Origin: Leisingera sp. NJS204
GTDB taxonomy: Bacteria; Pseudomonadota; Alphaproteobacteria; Rhodobacterales; Rhodobacteraceae
DNA: 64,000 nt
Assembly: GCF_004123675.1 (NCBI RefSeq)
Contig: NZ_CP035417.1
Coordinates: 3,215,501 to 3,279,500, forward strand
Direction: 5' to 3'
A program made the translations under genes and the position numbers. Shown here piece by piece: positions 59,895-64,000 of this stretch. Position 1 is the stretch's first letter; each line of letters begins with the position of its first letter. Under the pieces are notes generated by a model. That model had not been told where the DNA came from. It ran no database searches and saw only the letters and a list, made by a program, of their open reading frames with translations.

Positions 59895-60601
59895 TGCCCA
59901 TTCTGGAAACACGCGGCCTAACCGCCCGTTACGGTGACTTTCAGGCGCTGTTCGGCATCGACTTGCGGCTGGACGAAGGGGAAACCCTTGCCATCATCGG
60001 TGCCAACGGCGCGGGAAAAACAACCCTGATGCGGGCGCTGGCAGGTGTTCTGCCATCGGCCCCCGGCATGGTGCATCTGGCGGGCCGGCCCGTAGGGGGC
60101 CTGAGTGCGGATCAGATCATGCCGCTGGGTCTTGCGATGGTACCAGAGGGGCGCAAACTGTTCCCGTCTCTCTCGGTCGAGGAGAACCTTCTGATCGGCA
60201 CCTACGGGCGCAAGGTCCCAGGCTACTGGAGCCTGGAAGCGATCTACGACTTGTTCCCGATCCTTGCAAAGCGGCGGCACCATCCGGGCACTGCGCTTTC
60301 GGGCGGGCAGCAGCAGATGGTGGCCATCGGCCGCGCGCTGATGTCGAACCCCAAGGTTCTGTTGTGTGATGAAATCAGCCTCGGCCTGGCGCCGGTGGTG
60401 ATCCGGGACATCTATGCCGCCGTGCCGAAAATCCAGGCCAGCGGCGCCAGCCTGATCGTGGTGGAACAGGATATTGGCCAGGCAATGGCAGCTGCCGACC
60501 GGGTCTGCTGCATGATGGAGGGTCGCATCACCCTTGAAGGGCGGCCCGAAGATCTGCGCCGCGAGGATATCCACGCAGCCTATTTCGGAGCCGCCGCATG
60601 A
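59894..60601 (+). CDS. branched-chain-type ABC transporter ATPase (LivF-like)
   Basis: Second ATPase of the heterodimer, 235 residues: GANGAGKTT Walker A, MVPEGRKLFPSLSVEENLLIGTYGRK, signature LSGGQQQMVAIGRALM and Walker B VLLCDEISLGLAP. It starts within the stop of the LivG-like gene and overlaps the permease start by four bases. Confidence 0.9.
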   Translation: MPILETRGLTARYGDFQALFGIDLRLDEGETLAIIGANGAGKTTLMRALAGVLPSAPGMVHLAGRPVGGLSADQIMPLGLAMVPEGRKLFPSLSVEENLLIGTYGRKVPGYWSLEAIYDLFPILAKRRHHPGTALSGGQQQMVAIGRALMSNPKVLLCDEISLGLAPVVIRDIYAAVPKIQASGASLIVVEQDIGQAMAAADRVCCMMEGRITLEGRPEDLRREDIHAAYFGAAA

Positions 60602-61461
60602 TCTGGATCGACACAATTCTGCAGGGCATCCTGCTGGGTGGGCTTTATGCGCTGTTCGCGGCTGGTCTCAGCCTCGTTTTCGGGATTATGCGGCTGGTGA
60701 ATCTGGCCCATGGCGACCTGATTGTATGCGCGGCCTACTTGATCCTTGTTCTGGTAACGCTTCTGGGATTGCCGCCGTTTGCGGCGGCGCTGATGGCCGC
60801 GCCGGTGATGTTCGCTGCCGGGTGGCTGCTGCAATTGCACCTGCTGAACCGCACGCTGGGGACGGATATCCTGCCGCCGCTGCTGGTGACGTTCGGCCTG
60901 TCGATCGCCCTGCAGAACGCCCTGCTCGAAGGGTTCAGCGCCGACAGCCAGCGCCTGCCGGGCGGTGCGATCGCCACCGCCTCGGTGAAGCTGGGCGATC
61001 TCAGCATCGGGGTGCTGCCGCTTCTGACCTTTGCCTCCGCCGTTCTGGTGATCCTGGGGCTGAATCAGCTGTTTTACCGCACCGCGCTGGGCCGCGCTTT
61101 CCGTGCCACTTCGGATGATGCGGTCACGGCAAGCCTGATGGGCATCCGCCCCGGGCGCATTTTTGCCACGGCTACGGCAATTGCCATGCTGGTGGTGACG
61201 CTGGCGGCGCTCTACCTTGGGATGCGGGCGAATTTTGATCCGGCAATCGGCCCTGCCCGCCTGATCTATGCTTTTGAGGCTGTGATCATCGGCGGCCTCG
61301 GCAGCCTGTGGGGCACGCTTGCGGGCGGTATCATCATCGGCGTCGCACAGACGCTGGGCGCCGCTGTGAACCCCGAATGGCAAATCCTGGCCGGGCACCT
61401 GGCCTTCCTCCTCGTGCTGCTGGTGAAGCCGCGCGGACTGTTTCCAAGGGCGGTGGACTGA
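60598..61461 (+). CDS. branched-chain-type ABC transporter permease (LivH-like)
   Basis: Inner-membrane permease of 287 residues with about 8 helices. Landmarks are LLGGLYALFAAGLSLVFGIMRLVNLAHGDLIV, LGRAFRATSDDAVTASLMGIRPGRIFATATAIA and FEAVIIGGLGSLWGTLAGGIIIGVAQ. Coupled on both sides by ATGA overlaps. Confidence 0.92.
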   Translation: MIWIDTILQGILLGGLYALFAAGLSLVFGIMRLVNLAHGDLIVCAAYLILVLVTLLGLPPFAAALMAAPVMFAAGWLLQLHLLNRTLGTDILPPLLVTFGLSIALQNALLEGFSADSQRLPGGAIATASVKLGDLSIGVLPLLTFASAVLVILGLNQLFYRTALGRAFRATSDDAVTASLMGIRPGRIFATATAIAMLVVTLAALYLGMRANFDPAIGPARLIYAFEAVIIGGLGSLWGTLAGGIIIGVAQTLGAAVNPEWQILAGHLAFLLVLLVKPRGLFPRAVD

Positions 61462-62561
61462 TGGCTGATCTTACACACTCTCCGGCACAATCTGCGGCAC
61501 TTTCTGCGGCGGCACCGTTTCGCGTGACGACCCGCACAAAGGCGTCCAATATGTTCGGCCTGCTGGCCTGCGGCGTGATCCTTCTGCTGGCGGTTTTGCC
61601 GTTCTTTGCCGGGCGCGGGCTGATCCAGGATCTGTTTTTCATCCTGACCATGCTGGTGCTGGCGCAGCTTTGGAACCTGCTTGCAGGCTACGGCGGGTTG
61701 GTCAGCATCGGCCAGCAGGCCTTTGTCGGCATCGGCGCCTATGCGATGTTCGGCGGCGTCATCATCGCAAGCATCGATCCGATTGCTGCAATCCTGCTGG
61801 GCGGGCTGGCGGCAGCGGTCCTTGCAGTACCGATGGGTTTTTTCGCCTTCCGCCTTGCCGGCGCCTATTTCGCCATTGGCACCTGGGTCATGGCCGAAGT
61901 CGCGCGGCTGCTCCTTGCACAGGTTAAAACACTTGGCGGCGGCACCGGCACCTCCCTGCCCCGCACCGCCACCCGCGGGATGTGGGCGACCGACTGGATC
62001 AAATCCGCACTGGATGTAAAGACCGCCGCCGCGCGCGATATCCTGACCTACTGGCTGGCGCTGCTGCTGGCAGTGGTAGTGATCGCGGCGATCTACGCGC
62101 TTTTGCGCTCGCGCCGCGGACTGGCGCTGTCGGCCGTGCGCGACAACCCGGAAGCCGCGAAATCCGTCGGCGTCGATGCTGGCCGGATCAAATGGCTGGT
62201 GTTCCTGGCGGCCAGCTTTGGCACCGGGCTGGCCGGGGCGCTGATCTATGTGCAGAAAGCCCGCATCAGCCCCGATGCCGCCTTCAGCGTCACCGATTGG
62301 ACGGCTTACGTGATTTTCATTGTGGTGATCGGCGGCATCGGCACAATCGAGGGCCCGATCCTGGGCGTGCTCATCTTCTTCGCATTGCAATCGCTGCTGG
62401 CCGACTTTGGCAGCTGGTATCTGTTCACGCTTGGTCTTATCGGAATCGCGGTCATGCTCCTGGCGCCGCGCGGCCTATGGGGGTTTTTCTCCGACCGGAC
62501 CGGCATTCAGCTTTTTCCCGTTCAGCGGCGTCTGAACGGCGGCACACTCAAGGAGGAATAA
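61461..62561 (+). CDS. branched-chain-type ABC transporter permease (LivM-like)
   Basis: Permease partner of 366 residues. Hydrophilic N-terminus (about 1-32), then helices with LAQLWNLLAGYGGLVSIGQQAFVGIGAYAMF, RRGLALSAVRDNPEAAKSVGVDAGRIKWLVF and VVIGGIGTIEGPILGVLIFFALQ. The ATG at 61461 overlaps the previous stop. It ends 2 bases before the hydroxylase start codon region, so import and hydroxylation are co-expressed. Confidence 0.92.
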   Translation: MADLTHSPAQSAALSAAAPFRVTTRTKASNMFGLLACGVILLLAVLPFFAGRGLIQDLFFILTMLVLAQLWNLLAGYGGLVSIGQQAFVGIGAYAMFGGVIIASIDPIAAILLGGLAAAVLAVPMGFFAFRLAGAYFAIGTWVMAEVARLLLAQVKTLGGGTGTSLPRTATRGMWATDWIKSALDVKTAAARDILTYWLALLLAVVVIAAIYALLRSRRGLALSAVRDNPEAAKSVGVDAGRIKWLVFLAASFGTGLAGALIYVQKARISPDAAFSVTDWTAYVIFIVVIGGIGTIEGPILGVLIFFALQSLLADFGSWYLFTLGLIGIAVMLLAPRGLWGFFSDRTGIQLFPVQRRLNGGTLKEE

Positions 62562-62563
62562 CC

Positions 62564-64000
62564 ATGGCTGAGATCGAAACCGACGTGCTTATCATCGGCA
62601 CCGGGCCTGCGGGCTCTGCAACGGCGGCGCTTCTGTCAAGTTACGGCATCGCGAATATGGCGATCAACCGCTACGGCTGGCTGGCCAGCACCCCGCGCGC
62701 ACATATCACCAACCAGCGCACAATGGAGGTGCTGCGCGATCTGGGGCAGGATGTCGAAGCGGAGGCCTATATGCATGCGGCCCACCAGGACCTGATGGGC
62801 GAGAATGTCTTTTGCGAAAGCCTTGCCGGCGAAGAGATCGGCCGTATGAAAAGCTGGGGCAACCATCCCCTGTCCAAGGCCGAGCATCTGCTGTCCAGCC
62901 CGACGATGATGAACGACCTGCCGCAAACCTTCATGGAGCCGATCCTGTTTGCAACCGCCTGCAAACGCGGCACCCAGGCCCGGATGAGCACCGAATACCT
63001 GAGCCACACCCAGGACGCGGAGGGCGTGACCACCACCTGCCGCGACCGCCTGTCTGGCCGCGAATTCACGGTCCGGTCAAAGTACCTTGTCGGTGCTGAT
63101 GGCGGCAACTCGCTGGTGGCGCAGAACGAAAACCTTGCGATCGAAGGCAAGATGGGCGTGGGCGGGTCGATGAACATCCTGTTCCGCGCGGATCTGTCGA
63201 AATACGTCGCTCACCGGCCCAGCGTGCTGTACTGGGTGATGCGGCCCGGCGCCGACGTCGGCGGCATCGGCATGGGGCTGGTGCGCATGGTGCGGCCGTG
63301 GAACGAATGGCTGATCGTCTGGGGCTATGACATCAACGAACCCGCACCGGTTGTGGACGAAGCGATGGCAACACAGGTCGCGCGGCAGCTGGTCGGCGAC
63401 CCGGAGCTGGAAATCGAGCTGATCTCGGCCAATACATGGACCGTGAACAACGCCTATGCCCCCCGGATGCACAACGGCCGCGTCTTCATCATGGGCGATG
63501 CGGCACACCGGCACCCGCCCTCGAACGGGCTTGGCTCCAATACTTCGATCCAGGACAGTTTCAACCTCGCCTGGAAACTGGCCGCGGTGCTGAACGGCCA
63601 GGCCGCGCCTGCGCTGCTGGACAGTTACACCGCCGAGCGCGCACCGGTTGCCAAGCAGATCGTTACCCGCGCCAACCAGTCCATCAGCGAATTCGGCCCG
63701 ATCTTTGACTCCCTCGGCATGACCGGCGGCACCGGTCTTGAGGAGATCCGCTCGAGCGTGGCGGCCCGCTGTGAAACCACGCCGGAGGCGGAAAAGCAGC
63801 GCGCTGCAATCCGCGACGCAATCGCTTTCAAGAAATATGAGTTCGACGCCCATGGGGTGGAAATGAACCAGCGCTACAAATCCGATGCCGTGGTCACCGA
63901 CGGGCAGTTGGAACCGGCATTCGAGCTGGACGCGGAACTGCACTACCAGCCCACCACCTGGCCCGGCGCGCGGCTGCCGCATGTCTGGGTTTTCGACCCT
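62564..64000 (+). CDS. FAD-dependent phenol/resorcinol-type hydroxylase (TfdB-like; partial, C-terminus outside window)
   Basis: The 479 visible codons encode a class A flavin monooxygenase: GTGPAGSATAALL (residues 13-25), substrate loop with PRAHITNQRTMEVLRDLG, the mid-domain YLVGADGGNS (DG motif) and GRVFIMGDAAHRHPPSNGLGSNTSIQDSFNLAWKLA (FAD ribityl site). This matches 2,4-dichlorophenol 6-monooxygenase and resorcinol hydroxylase. The C-terminal thioredoxin-like domain is cut off by the window end. AAGGAGG 7 bases upstream fixes the start. With maleylacetate reductase in the operon, hydroxylation of a resorcinol-like phenol toward hydroxyquinol is plausible. Confidence 0.87.
   Translation, partial: MAEIETDVLIIGTGPAGSATAALLSSYGIANMAINRYGWLASTPRAHITNQRTMEVLRDLGQDVEAEAYMHAAHQDLMGENVFCESLAGEEIGRMKSWGNHPLSKAEHLLSSPTMMNDLPQTFMEPILFATACKRGTQARMSTEYLSHTQDAEGVTTTCRDRLSGREFTVRSKYLVGADGGNSLVAQNENLAIEGKMGVGGSMNILFRADLSKYVAHRPSVLYWVMRPGADVGGIGMGLVRMVRPWNEWLIVWGYDINEPAPVVDEAMATQVARQLVGDPELEIELISANTWTVNNAYAPRMHNGRVFIMGDAAHRHPPSNGLGSNTSIQDSFNLAWKLAAVLNGQAAPALLDSYTAERAPVAKQIVTRANQSISEFGPIFDSLGMTGGTGLEEIRSSVAARCETTPEAEKQRAAIRDAIAFKKYEFDAHGVEMNQRYKSDAVVTDGQLEPAFELDAELHYQPTTWPGARLPHVWVFDP

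Overview
The window looks like the chromosome of a marine alphaproteobacterium of the Rhodobacteraceae (Roseobacter group, in the style of Leisingera, Phaeobacter or Ruegeria). The evidence is the GC-rich coding bias, nosR with a small partner gene, dense ATGA-overlapped catabolic operons behind many ABC importers, a B12-uptake operon with CbiZ, and the trpF-lapA-ihfB order. The assignment rests on gene content only; no 16S gene is present.

Layout. 1-1260: start of a nos (N2O reduction) operon. 1323-8753: an arginine or methylated-arginine module, with a HisJQMP-type importer divergent from tetR, aminotransferase, ThDP decarboxylase (AruI-like) and dimethylarginine dimethylaminohydrolase. 8754-10830: a graveyard of mobile DNA (DUF927, Mob, IS5-family and integrase fragments). 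10945-21354: a genomic island at tRNA-Ser(GCU), bounded by a 16-bp direct repeat, with two tyrosine integrases, an excisionase, a single-chain Type ISP restriction-modification-translocase and two unrecognised genes, one broken by an in-frame amber codon. 21431-23250: IS91-type and IS3 remnants. 23299-35218: housekeeping genes (nucleoside hydrolase, pth, amino-acid oxidase, rplY, lldD, trpA, pagL, ychF, trpB, trpF, lapA, ihfB). 35219-48070: accessory DNA between ihfB and rpsA, which are neighbours in many proteobacteria; it holds a divergent Amt-like protein, a decayed IS91, an IS5-type element with CTAG flanks, an acyl-CoA synthetase fragment and a complete riboswitch-controlled cobalamin uptake and salvage operon. 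48135-53642: rpsA, nitroreductase/HxlR, a COG0523 metallochaperone with a Zur-like box, and a collapsed sulfatase. 53643-54912: unrecognised remnants. 54925-64000: GntR, then a LysR-controlled aromatic catabolism cluster (maleylacetate reductase, branched-chain-type ABC importer, FAD phenol hydroxylase running off the end).

The most unusual signal is a family of small double-hairpin inserts with fixed ends (CCCTCTCG and TGCCGGGCAGCG) and a variable central 6-bp stem that co-varies. Four copies are exactly 41 bp and a fifth is 38 bp. All lie inside transposase or integrase reading frames, and removing each 41-bp copy restores the host frame seamlessly without a target duplication. A second hairpin family (GAAAAYGA arms) sits in the same kinds of genes. 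Neither was seen in the housekeeping genes of this window.
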